A stretch of DNA of 64,000 nt from Streptosporangium sp. NBC_01756 (GCF_035917975.1 NZ_CP109130.1:3410001-3474000), one strand, 5' to 3'. Numbered from the stretch's first letter, positions 8,530-17,242 are shown. Notes: a model not told the origin generated them from the letters alone. A program made the numbers and translations.

Positions 8530-9864
8530 TCATACGAGGGCGGCCACTGCGCGCAGCGTGACACCCGTGCCCACGAGCAGGACGAGCGTGGCGGTCATGG
8601 CGGCGCTGTACGGGCGCAACCGCTGCATCCGCCCTGCCAGAGTGAGGTCGCCCAGCCTGCGCAGGACGAGCGCTGTGCTCAGTAGCGTTATCGCCATGCC
8701 GAGTCCGTAGCACACCACGGTCAGGACACCGAACGCGGTGCGTCCAAGTGCCATCGCACCGAGCAGGACCACCAGGGCGGACGGGCTGGGCACCAGCCCA
8801 CCGGCTACCGCCAGCGCCACGACCCCACCCGACCGCCTCTCGTGCCCGTGCCCGTGCCCATGTCCGTGCCCGTGCCCATGTCCGTGTCCGTGGTGGGGCC
8901 GGTTACTGAAGGCGGAGCGGAGCAGGCCGGCGCCGATCACGGCGATGAGGAGCCCGCTGGCCACGCCGAGCCAGCCCAGCACCACCTCACCGGTGATCGC
9001 GCTGGCGACCGTGATCAGCATCCCCAGGATCAGCACGCCCGCCGTGTGGGTGGTGGTGACCGTGGCCGCGACGGTGACGGCGTCCCGCAGCCTACCTCGC
9101 CGTCCGGCGAGGTAGGCGGCCATAACGGTCTTGCCGTGGCCGGGCATCGCCGCGTGCACGGCCCCCAGCACCAGCGACAGGAGCAGGGCCAGCAGCCCGA
9201 GTGGCACAGTCAGCCGGTCGGCGCCGATCAGTGTGTCGAGCCGGTCGGCCAGCAGGCTGGTGTGACGGGTGATGGCGTCCATGCCCGGCACGTCCGCCGG
9301 CGCGGTGGAACCGCCGTCGCCCGGCTCCACCGTCAGGCGCGCCCGGCGTACGTCGAGCGGTGAGCTGAGCAGGTCGGCGGGGTAGTCGCGTAGCTCGCCG
9401 GACACGCTGTCCGCGGGGACGGTGGAGTCGCGCAGGCGCACGCCGTACCCCTTGGCCGTGATCTCCCGCCAGCCCATGGCGTCGCCGTGGTAGGTGTTGG
9501 CGAAGGTGAGGGCGAGCGGCCGGTCGACACGCAGGGACGCGGTCAGACGGCACGCGAGCCTGCTGGTGCGCAGTCCGGCGGCGCCCGGCTGGTAGACGAA
9601 AGAGGCGGCGGTGACACGCCAGGTCAGCGGCCGTCCCCCGGCCTGCGAGCGGACGGCGTCACGCAATTCGGCGCAGGCGCGAGAGGCGTGGACGTCCGCA
9701 GGACCGGTCGGCGGCTGTTGCAGGGTGGGGATCTCGGCGAGGTCCACGATGGCGAGGTGCTCGATCCTGTCGCGGTGGATCGTCAGCCCGTCGTAGTGGT
9801 TGATGCTGAAGTTGCCCAGTGGATGCGCGGCCAGCACCACGGCGGCGGCGATTGCCGCGATCAT
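8530..9864 (-). CDS. NicO-family Ni2+/Co2+ transporter with extracytoplasmic N-terminal domain
   Basis: 444 residues; the ATG at 9864 overlaps the upstream TPR stop (ATGA). A short hydrophobic signal is followed by HPLGNFSINHYDGL and a ~200-residue outside domain. The membrane part then has the NicO/RcnA signature HAAMPGHGKT, an HTAG motif in the next helix, a cytoplasmic or loop (HG)n stretch of about eight repeats, and further helices. The family moves nickel or cobalt across the membrane; RcnA exports, others import, and direction cannot be told here. Its partners are a TPR protein, DUF4331 and a secreted protein. Confidence 0.82.
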   Translation of the reverse strand: MIAAIAAAVVLAAHPLGNFSINHYDGLTIHRDRIEHLAIVDLAEIPTLQQPPTGPADVHASRACAELRDAVRSQAGGRPLTWRVTAASFVYQPGAAGLRTSRLACRLTASLRVDRPLALTFANTYHGDAMGWREITAKGYGVRLRDSTVPADSVSGELRDYPADLLSSPLDVRRARLTVEPGDGGSTAPADVPGMDAITRHTSLLADRLDTLIGADRLTVPLGLLALLLSLVLGAVHAAMPGHGKTVMAAYLAGRRGRLRDAVTVAATVTTTHTAGVLILGMLITVASAITGEVVLGWLGVASGLLIAVIGAGLLRSAFSNRPHHGHGHGHGHGHGHGHGHERRSGGVVALAVAGGLVPSPSALVVLLGAMALGRTAFGVLTVVCYGLGMAITLLSTALVLRRLGDLTLAGRMQRLRPYSAAMTATLVLLVGTGVTLRAVAALV

Positions 9865-11162
9865 GGCGTCTCTGCCAGCAAAGCCCGAGCCCGCGTTGCC
9901 CCGGCCGGTGAGAAGTGCGGGTTGATGGACATCGCCCTGGTGAGGTGGGCGCGAGCGGCGGCGGTGTGCCCGAGCGCGTGCTCGATCTCGCCCCGGTGGT
10001 AGGCGAACAGTGCGTTGCGCCCGCCGAGCGCGTCGGCGCGGGCGGTATAGGCGGCGGCCTCGGCATGGTGGCCGGCTTGGTGCAGTGCCCAGCCGAGCGC
10101 GTCGGCGACCTCGACGCTTCGGCGTCGTTTCCATTCCGCTCGCAGGTACCGGACCGCGGTGTCCGCGTCGCCGTGGTTCGCCTCGAACATGCCCATGGCC
10201 AGGTTGTCGGTGCCTCCGTTCGCGGCCAGCAGCTTGTGCTGGGCGATGAAGACGGCGTACTGCCGCCTGGCTCCGTCTCCGTCGCCGAGGTGATGGAGCA
10301 GCTCTCCGTACTCGATGACGAATGACGGGGAGCGGGCGACGGCGGTGGCGTAGTCGCGCAGGGCTTGGCCGGTGTGGCCGAGCGCGGCCTCCGCGCGGGC
10401 CTTGCCCGCGCGTGCGGGCGCGTGTTCGGGGTCGGCGGCCAGCGCCTGGATGTAGGCGGTGAGTGCGGTGCGAGGGTCGCCGTTGCTCCAGGCGAGCTCG
10501 CCGAGTTGCCATTCGCAGAAGGCGTACTCGGCGGGGTCACCGGGGATCACGCAGGCGCGGTGCAGGAGGTCGCGGGCGGGGCCGGGCCTGCCGTGCAGGT
10601 GTTCCAGGCGGGCGGCTCTGGCGAAGGAGGCGAGGTCGGGGTGGCCGTCGAGCATGCGGCGCAGCGTGGTCTCGGCCTGCTCGTAGTGGCCGAGTTCGAG
10701 GTGGGCGTCGGTGAGCACGCCGTACAGGGCCCAGCGGAACGGCGCGGCCTTGCGGGCGCGTTCGGCCCAGCGGAGCGCGCCGGCGAAGTCGTGCCGGGCG
10801 TTGGCCAGGGCGCCCATGCCGATCGTGGCGTCGATGTACGGCTTCCCGTCGCCGGTCGGCCGGCGTAGTGAACGTTCGAACGCGCCTTGGGCCCTTTGGT
10901 AGTAGGCGGGATCTGTGGTGCGGCGGGCCTGCTCCAGATACATGTTGCCGAGGCTCGCCCAGACCGCCGCGTCGTCAGGGTGACGGCGCAGGCGCAGCTG
11001 GGCGGCCTCGATCGATTCGGCCAGGTCGTACGGTGACCAGCCTGCCGGGACGGGAGGCGGCTCGTCCCGGCGCAGGCGTCCTCCGGGGGCGTACAGAGTC
11101 AGTAGGACGCATCCCAGCAGCACGCATCCCAGCAGGGGCAGCAATCGCCGTACGCGACTCAT
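9861..11162 (-). CDS. membrane-anchored tetratricopeptide repeat protein
   Basis: 433 residues. A hydrophobic segment at about 7-24 (LLPLLGCVLLGCVLLTLY) anchors or exports it; a proline-rich linker and at least eight TPR-like units follow, such as DAAVWASLGNMYLEQA and EVADALGWALHQAGHHAEAA. TPRs bind partner proteins. The gene is 40 bp downstream of the DUF4331 gene and overlaps the NicO gene by four bases, so it probably scaffolds a complex at the outer face of the membrane. No enzymatic domain is visible. Confidence 0.8.
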   Translation of the reverse strand: MSRVRRLLPLLGCVLLGCVLLTLYAPGGRLRRDEPPPVPAGWSPYDLAESIEAAQLRLRRHPDDAAVWASLGNMYLEQARRTTDPAYYQRAQGAFERSLRRPTGDGKPYIDATIGMGALANARHDFAGALRWAERARKAAPFRWALYGVLTDAHLELGHYEQAETTLRRMLDGHPDLASFARAARLEHLHGRPGPARDLLHRACVIPGDPAEYAFCEWQLGELAWSNGDPRTALTAYIQALAADPEHAPARAGKARAEAALGHTGQALRDYATAVARSPSFVIEYGELLHHLGDGDGARRQYAVFIAQHKLLAANGGTDNLAMGMFEANHGDADTAVRYLRAEWKRRRSVEVADALGWALHQAGHHAEAAAYTARADALGGRNALFAYHRGEIEHALGHTAAARAHLTRAMSINPHFSPAGATRARALLAETP

Positions 11163-11181
11163 CTGATCGGATGTCCTCGGT

Positions 11182-11211
11182 GGTGGGTCAACCGGCGGTG
11201 GGTCAACCGGT
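11182..11211. repeat. 15-bp tandem repeat over the DUF4331 stop codon
   Basis: GGTGGGTCAACCGGC at 11182-11196 is followed directly by GGTGGGTCAACCGGT at 11197-11211, one mismatch in 15. The stop of the DUF4331 gene (complement of TCA at 11203-11205) lies in the right-hand copy, so the end of the gene has been duplicated downstream. It leaves the protein unchanged. Confidence 0.85.
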
Positions 11212-12582
11212 GGCGATGACGGGCAGCGCCAGGTAGGGGAAGCTGCCGGTGATGGGCTTGAGCAGGAACGCGGGGTTGTCCTCGGCGATGAGGCTTGGCG
11301 CGCCCCGGCCCGCGGGTTCGCCCAGGAGCATCCGCAGGTTGACGGTCACGACGTCGTCGATGAGGCGGCGACCATTGGGGTAGCCCTGGGCGTCGCCTTT
11401 GAGGATGCCGTACTTGTCGGGTGCGGCGGCGAGGGGTGTGCTCATGTTGAGCCGCAGTTCTTCCGCCTTGGCGACGCGCGGGGCGTCCTGATTGAGCAGG
11501 TGGGAGTTGAGGTCCTGCTTGATCGGCCCGTCCGTCCGCGCGGTGAGACCGGTGAGGTAGATCTGCTCCAGGTCCTTGCGCGGGACCGGTGGAGCCGTGA
11601 CGCCGGCCTGTTGGGCGACGACCTCGGCCTGATCGGAATCGAGCGTGGCCGGTACGATGAGGTTGCCGCTCTCGTCCCCGTCCGGTCGCAGGGCGTTGAA
11701 GTGATCGCGCTCCTTGAGCGGGATGATCACTTCGTTGAAGTTGGGGTTACCCAGCCGGGAGACCTGCTTGTAGTCGGCCGAGCCGGAGCCGAGCAGGCCG
11801 CTCGATTTGCGGGAGGCGGTGGTCCAGACGCCGATGACCGGGTTGCGGACCGGGTCGCCGCCGAGCGCCAGCTCCGACTTGGGAAGTTGCAGGGCCAGGG
11901 AGCTGACGTTCATCGGTACGCCGGTCTTGACCGGGAAGAACGGGAGCCCGAACCTGAGCAGGTTGACGGCGTGGTTGTCGGAGTAGAACGGGTCGGCGGC
12001 GGTGCCGGTGAACACCTTGCCCCCGCCGGGCAGGTCGACGACAGCCTTGCGGCGCAGCGCCGGGTAGTCGGGAGTGGCCAGGGCGCCCATGTCGGTGGGG
12101 GCGGCGTACCCGTTGCGGACCAGGGTCTCCGACTTGCCGTCGCGCAGCCTGGTCAGCGTGTAGCTCTGCTCGACCAGAGAGTCCAGCGGGCCGGTCGTAT
12201 GCTCGCGCTTGCGGGCGAAGGAGGGCACCGGCAGGCCCTTGTTGGCGAAGGTCCATCGGTAGGTGACGGCGGCCTTGCCGGTGCCGGTGTTGTCGATGTG
12301 CACCTCATAGCGGGCGTCGGTGTCGAACTGGTACGGCTTGTGCGGCGCCTGGAAAGGGATGTAGTCGGCCACGATCGTGACCGTGTCCTGCCGTTCCGGG
12401 CTGGTGAAGGCGTACAGGTCGGTGGCGTCGATCTGCTTGTTGAGGGTGGTGGCGGGGGCGTCCCAATGGCTGGTCGCCGTGCTCGGACGCATCGTGGGAC
12501 CAAGGAGCACCGTGGCCGTCAGAACGGCGACGGAGGCGCCGGCGATCCACGTCCACCGGCTCCGAGCGCTGGTCAGTTGCAT
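11203..12582 (-). CDS. secreted DUF4331 protein
   Basis: 459 residues from the ATG at 12582 (GAGAGA upstream); an alternative start at 12624 would add 14 residues. A signal peptide or anchor covers about residues 9-30. The mature part begins TSHWDAPATT and IDATDLYAFTSPE, the hallmark of DUF4331 proteins (usually S/THREAP...NTDLYAF). Function of the family is unknown; the acidic and histidine N-terminal region suggests metal binding. It is the second gene of a leftward block with a secreted 219-residue protein upstream and TPR and NicO genes downstream. Confidence 0.85.
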   Translation of the reverse strand: MQLTSARSRWTWIAGASVAVLTATVLLGPTMRPSTATSHWDAPATTLNKQIDATDLYAFTSPERQDTVTIVADYIPFQAPHKPYQFDTDARYEVHIDNTGTGKAAVTYRWTFANKGLPVPSFARKREHTTGPLDSLVEQSYTLTRLRDGKSETLVRNGYAAPTDMGALATPDYPALRRKAVVDLPGGGKVFTGTAADPFYSDNHAVNLLRFGLPFFPVKTGVPMNVSSLALQLPKSELALGGDPVRNPVIGVWTTASRKSSGLLGSGSADYKQVSRLGNPNFNEVIIPLKERDHFNALRPDGDESGNLIVPATLDSDQAEVVAQQAGVTAPPVPRKDLEQIYLTGLTARTDGPIKQDLNSHLLNQDAPRVAKAEELRLNMSTPLAAAPDKYGILKGDAQGYPNGRRLIDDVVTVNLRMLLGEPAGRGAPSLIAEDNPAFLLKPITGSFPYLALPVIATG

Positions 12583-12656
12583 CTGTCTCTCGATTCGCGA
12601 GTACCGGGCCGTGCCCGCGGACACGGCCCGGTGAAGCTCAGGTCAGGGGGCGTCGC

Positions 12657-13316
12657 CTACGGCACGTACTGGACGACCGCGTCGAGGTTCGCCAGGTAGT
12701 CGCCCTCCTTCAGCGGGATGCCGGTCACGTCCTTGACCGTCCGGCTGAGGTACGCGCTGGTGTAGAAGGGCCAGCGCTTGGGCCCGATCCCGCCTTCGAG
12801 CAGACGGGGTGTGGGCACGTTCGGGGCGAACTCGTGCAGCTTGTACGTGGCCACAAGCTGCTCGCCCTGAGACTTCCCGTCGATCTCCACCTGGGCGTGT
12901 GCCCCGTCGGGGCGCAGGTAGATGTCATGGATGGCGGCCGTGTGCCCGCTCTTGACGTCATTGAAGACGAAGCCGCCGGGATAGTAGACGCCGCCGCACG
13001 GATCGATGTGGTCCTGCTTCCATCCGATGGGCATGTAGATGCCCTTGTTGCCGGGCTTGGCCTCAATGGGGGCGATGCCCTTCACCTGTACGCCGCGCTC
13101 GTCGAGGAGTCGGACGATGTCGGTGCCGAAGTCGAAGTTCGCGTGTCCCTTCGGGCCGAAGTACGGCAACTGGAAACAAGAAGCGTTGGGCGGCTGAATG
13201 GACGGAGCTCCGGGGATCGGCGGGAATGGGCCCGCCTGGGCGGCGGATACCGGCGCAGCCGCGAATATCACGGCGCCGATCACGAGTGTTCGACCGATTC
13301 GGACAAGAGCATGCAC
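12657..13316 (-). CDS. secreted protein of unknown function
   Basis: 219 residues with a clear signal peptide (LVIGAVIFAAAPVSAAQA, cleavage likely near residue 28). The mature protein has two cysteines, many aromatic residues and the stretches FQLPYFGPKGHANFDFGTD and YYPGGFVFNDVKSGH. I do not recognise a family. It precedes the DUF4331 gene by 74 bp on the same strand and is probably the first gene of the block leading to the NicO transporter, which hints at an extracytoplasmic role in metal or cofactor handling. The 274 bp upstream are relatively AT-rich and likely contain the promoter. Confidence 0.75.
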   Translation of the reverse strand: MHALVRIGRTLVIGAVIFAAAPVSAAQAGPFPPIPGAPSIQPPNASCFQLPYFGPKGHANFDFGTDIVRLLDERGVQVKGIAPIEAKPGNKGIYMPIGWKQDHIDPCGGVYYPGGFVFNDVKSGHTAAIHDIYLRPDGAHAQVEIDGKSQGEQLVATYKLHEFAPNVPTPRLLEGGIGPKRWPFYTSAYLSRTVKDVTGIPLKEGDYLANLDAVVQYVP

Positions 13317-13524
13317 AGTTATCGACCTTTCGTCGAAAGGAGATTCAGAAGCGACTCTGACCTGCGATTACATGCTCAAAGTAGTGATCACATGACGCTC
13401 TGTAAAGCAGGGCTCCAAGAGCCTGCAGAAAATTTCGTATCCTGAATGTAAGCTCCGCCGGTATATGGCCGGGATTCTCCGGAGCTATTTGGCCGGATGC
13501 TCTGAGTGCTTGACGACAAGAGTG

Positions 13525-13546
13525 TGGCCCCGCCGTGGCGGGGCCA
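13525..13546 (-). terminator. hairpin downstream of the transposon relic
   Basis: TGGCCCCGCC and GGCGGGGCCA form a perfect 10-bp inverted repeat separated by two bases (the functional loop would open to six bases). It lies 45 bp past the stop of the leftward relic at 13591. It may end relic transcription and insulate the secreted-protein gene. No T-run is present. Confidence 0.5.
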
Positions 13547-13590
13547 TTGGTTGTCGCGGTGTGGTCGGTCGCGGGTTCGAGGCGGGGGCC

Positions 13591-14478
13591 TCACATGACT
13601 CCGATGATCAGGTTTTCGCGGGCGGCTTCGACGACTTCCTTGGTCACGGTGGTGAGCTGGTTGATCTCCAGCACTCGTTCGATCTGGTCAACGAGGCGGG
13701 TGACGAGACGGAAGTTTCCGCTGGTGATGCGGGTGATGGCGGCGATGGCTTCGGTGGTGGCGAAATCGTCGCTTACGCCGAGGCCGAGGTGGGGCCACTT
13801 GCGATCCAGGACGTGGGCTTGCTCGTCAGCGGATAGCGGCTTGTAGTGGTGGATGAAGCCGACCCGGGAGTAGCGGGCGAGGCGCTTTTCGATGCCGGGC
13901 ATGCCGATGAGGATCACGCCGATGCCGGTGCGGTCGTGATGATCGCGGAGTTGTTCGAGTCCGGCGGTTTTGAGCCGATCTGCTTCGTCGACGATGAGGA
14001 GTTCGGCGCCGGTGGAACTGGTTCCCGGAGGAGGGCTGTCGCCGTTGCCTCGGCCGGTCTGCAGCATGAGGTCGACGGTGCGACCGAGCCGGTCACACAG
14101 CAGGGAGATCTCCTTGTCGAGTTTGTCCGGCGTGCTGTGCACCTTGGGGGTGTACATGACGGCGCGGACGGCCAGGACGTCGTCGACCTCGGGCGCAGCG
14201 GCCGATCCATGCCCATTGAGGGCGTTGCGCGCGGCGGTGATCTCTTTCAGGCCGATAGTCTCACCGGACAGTTCGGGGCAGATCGCCCGGCATAGGAACG
14301 TGTCGTCGGTGCCGTCCGGCTGGCGCAGATAGACGCGGATCTCGGTGATGTCGCGGGGGTCGTAGCGGATGGTGACCTGTTCGCCGACGTAGTCGGCCAG
14401 GACCGGGTCAATGTAGCGCAGGGCGAGGAACTGGATGCCGTCGGTGTGAACCTTGCGGGGCTTGGCGACGGTGCACAA
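13591..14478 (-). pseudogene. fused relic of a Mu/TnsB-like transposase and its TniB/TnsC-like ATPase
   Basis: A 295-codon open frame joining parts of two transposition proteins. Residues 1 to about 85 match the end of a Mu-type transposase C domain (FLALRYIDPVLADYVGE, then VTIRYDPRDITEIRVYL). From about residue 100 on it is an AAA ATPase of the TniB type with Walker B LLIVDEAD and VILIGMPGIEKRL. The ATPase lacks its N-terminus including Walker A, and the transposase lacks its catalytic integrase core. An internal deletion between two adjacent genes explains this. Neither activity should survive. Confidence 0.75.
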
Positions 14479-14498
14479 TGGACCAGGGCGCGGCGTGG

Positions 14499-15287
14499 TC
14501 AGTGGGTGTCTGGTCTGGGGATGTGGATGCCGGCGGCGCGGAGCCTGGTCTCGACGAGCGTGACCCCCCGGGCCGCGGCCGATCCCTGCTCTTCGCCGTG
14601 GAGGGCGATCAGCTCGTACCGGGTCGCGGCCTCGGTGCGGGCCTGCAGACCGGTCACGATCTTCAGCAGTGCGGGGTTGGCGAGAAAGTGGTCGGCCATG
14701 GCGGTGGCGAGCTCGGCGACGCGGGGGTCATCCGGTTCCCAGGCCGCGGCTTCGGTTGCGCGCTTGATCAAGGCGACGAACCGGGTGTCATCGAGGGCGT
14801 GCTCGAAATGGGTGAGGTAGTCGTCGAAGCCTTCCGGGACCAGGGCCTTGGCCAGCACCCAGCCCTCCCTGGTGGCCGCCACATCGTCCGCGGGGAATCC
14901 GAGGCCGGACATCCGCTCCAGCAGCGCCACCGCGCGGTCGCCCAGCAGAGCCCGGTCGCCGTCGGCGAGCCGATGCAGCGTGTCACGCCGCACGATCAAC
15001 TCCTCGATCCGTTCGGTCAGCTGCCGCTCGACGTCGGCGAGCGCGGCGGCGAACAGCGCGGCATCGGCGTCGAGCAGGGGCCCGATCTCGGCCAGCGGCA
15101 CCCCGGCGGCGGCCAGCGTCCGGACCTGCACCAGCCGCAGCAGATCGGCCGATCCGTACCGCCGGTAGCCGGAGCTGTCGCGTTCCGGCTCCTGCACCAG
15201 GCCGAGCTTGTGGTAGTGCCGCACCGTCTTCACCGTGACGCCGACGAATGCCGCCGCCTGTCCGATCGTGACTCCGTTCATCTGCAC
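14499..15287 (-). CDS. MerR-family regulator
   Basis: 262 residues from a GTG at 15287 preceded by AAGG; an ATG two codons later is possible. The N-terminal winged helix reads IGQAAAFVGVTVKTVRHYHK, with SGYRRY in the second helix and a dimerisation coiled coil at about 75-110. The long C-terminal part resembles TipAS-like ligand-binding domains only loosely. Downstream (left) is the transposon relic; upstream are a serine hydrolase and a small protein whose promoter holds a MerR-type inverted repeat, making them likely targets. Confidence 0.88.
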   Translation of the reverse strand: MQMNGVTIGQAAAFVGVTVKTVRHYHKLGLVQEPERDSSGYRRYGSADLLRLVQVRTLAAAGVPLAEIGPLLDADAALFAAALADVERQLTERIEELIVRRDTLHRLADGDRALLGDRAVALLERMSGLGFPADDVAATREGWVLAKALVPEGFDDYLTHFEHALDDTRFVALIKRATEAAAWEPDDPRVAELATAMADHFLANPALLKIVTGLQARTEAATRYELIALHGEEQGSAAARGVTLVETRLRAAGIHIPRPDTH

Positions 15288-15447
15288 AATTCTGCCTTGT
15301 GCTCGAACTTGGCGACCAGGCAGACCATAGCCGAGCGCATGGACGGGCCAGGCCGAACTCGCCCAGCTCGGCCTGGCCCCGGTTCGCGTTCTCCCTGATG
15401 CACGACCGGAAGGGGGCGGCGCATGGTGGCGTACGGGGCACAGGTGC

Positions 15448-16584
15448 TCAGTCCGTCGGCTGAGCCGGATCGGCCTGCCCGCCGCCGAACACCTCGTTGA
15501 CGAGCCTTTGCTGGGCCTTCTGGAACGCTGCCGCGATGGACATGTCGGCGTCGTCCACGCAGTTCAGCGCGGCGGTCAGGGTCGTGCTGCCGTCGGGTGT
15601 GCTGTACATCAGCGCCGCGTGGCCCACGGCGGCGCCGTTGTGGGAGATGAGGGTGCCGCCGCCGTCGGTGGTCACCACGAACACGCCCAGGCCGTAGTCC
15701 ATGTTCGGGATGCCCGTCGGGTGCGGGGCGCACATCTCGGCCAGCAGCGGAGCCGGCAGCAGCGTGCCACCCACCAGCGCGGAGATGAACGTGTGCAGAT
15801 CGCGGGTGGTCGAGATCATGTCACCACCGGTGGAGATCCAGGACGGGTTGTGGCGGGTGATGTCGACCGTCTGCTGCCGGCCGTCCTCCTCGTAGCGGTA
15901 GTAGGCGTGGGCGTGCGGCTCGGGGATCTCCGGCGAGGCGTCCGGCACCACGGTGCCGGTCAGTCCGAGCGGGCCCAGGATCAGCCGCTGCATCTCCTCG
16001 GCGTAGGTGCGGCCGGTGACCTTCTCGATCAGCAGCCTGGCCAGCACGTAGTTGGTGTTGGCATAGCTCCAGCCCGTCCCCGGCTCGAACCGCGCCGGCT
16101 TGGACAATGCCAGCTCCACCAGCTCCTGCGGCCGGTAGGTGTGGAACCGGTTGTCCAGCCACTCCGTGCCCGCGGGGCCGTAGGGCATGGGGATCCCCGG
16201 CGCGAACGTCCCGTCGTCGTAGACCTCGCCGGTGAAGTTGAACACCCCGCTGGTGTGCTGCAGCAGCATCCGCACCGTGATCCGCTCATCCAGCCCGAAC
16301 TCGGGCAGGTAGTCCGCCACCGGGATGTCCAGCCCGATCCTGCCCTCGGCCACCAGCTGCAGCACCAGGGTCGCGGTGAAGGTCTTGGTGTTGCTGCCGA
16401 TCCGGACGTGCCCGTCGGTCGGCGGCTTGGCGGCCCCGCCCAGCTCGGCCACCCCGGCGCTACCGGCCCACTCGCCCCGCTCATCGTGCACACGCAGCGA
16501 CACCCCGGTGAAACCGGAATCGACGATCTCCTCGATCGCCTTCTGTAACTCCGGGCGGTCCTGGTCGGTAAGGGTGATGGACAT
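15448..16584 (-). CDS. serine hydrolase of the beta-lactamase/D-Ala-D-Ala peptidase (class C) family
   Basis: 378 residues. The ATG at 16584 is chosen for AAAGGAG nine bases upstream; the frame extends to 16620 without a ribosome site. Motifs of the family are present: SNTK (SxxK nucleophile) at about residue 65, GWSYANTN (YxN) near 170, and ISHNGAAVGH for the HxG motif. No signal peptide is seen, so it is probably cytoplasmic, as in many EstB-like esterases. Its leader and first 14 codons are a near copy of those of the next gene upstream (16660-17106). Confidence 0.87.
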   Translation of the reverse strand: MSITLTDQDRPELQKAIEEIVDSGFTGVSLRVHDERGEWAGSAGVAELGGAAKPPTDGHVRIGSNTKTFTATLVLQLVAEGRIGLDIPVADYLPEFGLDERITVRMLLQHTSGVFNFTGEVYDDGTFAPGIPMPYGPAGTEWLDNRFHTYRPQELVELALSKPARFEPGTGWSYANTNYVLARLLIEKVTGRTYAEEMQRLILGPLGLTGTVVPDASPEIPEPHAHAYYRYEEDGRQQTVDITRHNPSWISTGGDMISTTRDLHTFISALVGGTLLPAPLLAEMCAPHPTGIPNMDYGLGVFVVTTDGGGTLISHNGAAVGHAALMYSTPDGSTTLTAALNCVDDADMSIAAAFQKAQQRLVNEVFGGGQADPAQPTD

Positions 16585-16659
16585 GGTGGTGTGCTCCTTT
16601 AGAACTGTTACGAAATTCAACTGAACGGACAGGATCGCCGGGCCTGAGGGGCGTCCCTC

Positions 16660-17106
16660 TTACAGGCTGCGGGCGGTGATGTCGCCGTAGGCGGTGGTCG
16701 CGTGGATGGTCAGGGCGGCGGTGATCTTGCGGGCCATCTCGGCCATGGCGGGGCTGGGCTGGCCATGGCCGAGATGGGCGGTTTCGATGGCGAGCAGGAC
16801 GGTGCTGCGGAAGTTGTCGGCCTCTGCCGGAGCCTGCTTCTCGAGCAGGGTCACCGCTGCGGTCAGGGTCGGTAGCACCTGGTCGGCGAGCGCGGCGACG
16901 GACTTGCTGTCCAGTTTGATGCTCTTTGACCTGTCGCCGAGCACGTGCCCGATCAGGCCGGTCGCCGACGCCAGGGCGATGCTGCCGTCGGTGGCGATCT
17001 TTTGCGGCTTGCCTCCGGCGGCACCGGCAGCGGCAACCAACGAGACCGCGCCGTACGCGGCGGTCCGCAGGGTGCTCTTGTCCTGGTCGGAAAGGATGAT
17101 GGACAT
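16660..17106 (-). CDS. small protein of unknown function sharing a leader with the serine hydrolase
   Basis: 148 residues, no family recognised. The sequence is helical and alanine-rich, with one hydrophobic segment at about 17-30 (AYGAVSLVAAAGAAGG). The start MSIILSDQDKSTLR resembles the hydrolase start MSITLTDQDRPELQ, and the upstream DNA with its AAGGAG site is also copied. It is the promoter-proximal gene; the hydrolase follows 75 bp downstream and both probably share the promoter at 17173-17209. Confidence 0.7.
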   Translation of the reverse strand: MSIILSDQDKSTLRTAAYGAVSLVAAAGAAGGKPQKIATDGSIALASATGLIGHVLGDRSKSIKLDSKSVAALADQVLPTLTAAVTLLEKQAPAEADNFRSTVLLAIETAHLGHGQPSPAMAEMARKITAALTIHATTAYGDITARSL

Positions 17107-17172
17107 GGTGGTTTACTCCTTGGAATCTGTTATGTCCGGTCGGCGTCGTGCCGCTGCGACGAGCTTGCACCC

Positions 17173-17209
17173 TGACCCGAGGTCAACCTCAACTGTGATC
17201 TAGATCACA
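17173..17209. promoter_or_regulatory. Crp/GlxR-type site beside a MerR-type inverted repeat
   Basis: TGTGATCTAGATCACA at 17194-17209 is a perfect palindrome matching the TGTGANNTANNTCACA consensus of actinobacterial Crp/GlxR regulators. Next to it, GAGGTCAACCTC (17179-17190) and TGACCCGAGGTCA (17173-17185) are overlapping inverted repeats containing TTGACC on the minus strand, as expected for a MerR-type -35 region. The site is 67-103 bp upstream of the leftward small-protein gene. Dual control by cAMP-receptor-type and MerR proteins is inferred. Confidence 0.6.
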
Positions 17210-17242
17210 GCCACTTTCCGTGGTGTTCCGGGCGCTGTCCCG

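Noticed and set aside
8838..8895. Short repeated CCGTGCC(C)ATGTCCGTG units that look array-like
   Set aside because: They encode the (HG)n metal-binding stretch of the NicO protein and have no spacer structure, so this is not a CRISPR array.
8530..10512. 660-codon reading of the NicO frame
   Set aside because: The first 216 codons overlap the TPR gene in another frame; the true start is the ATGA overlap at 9864.
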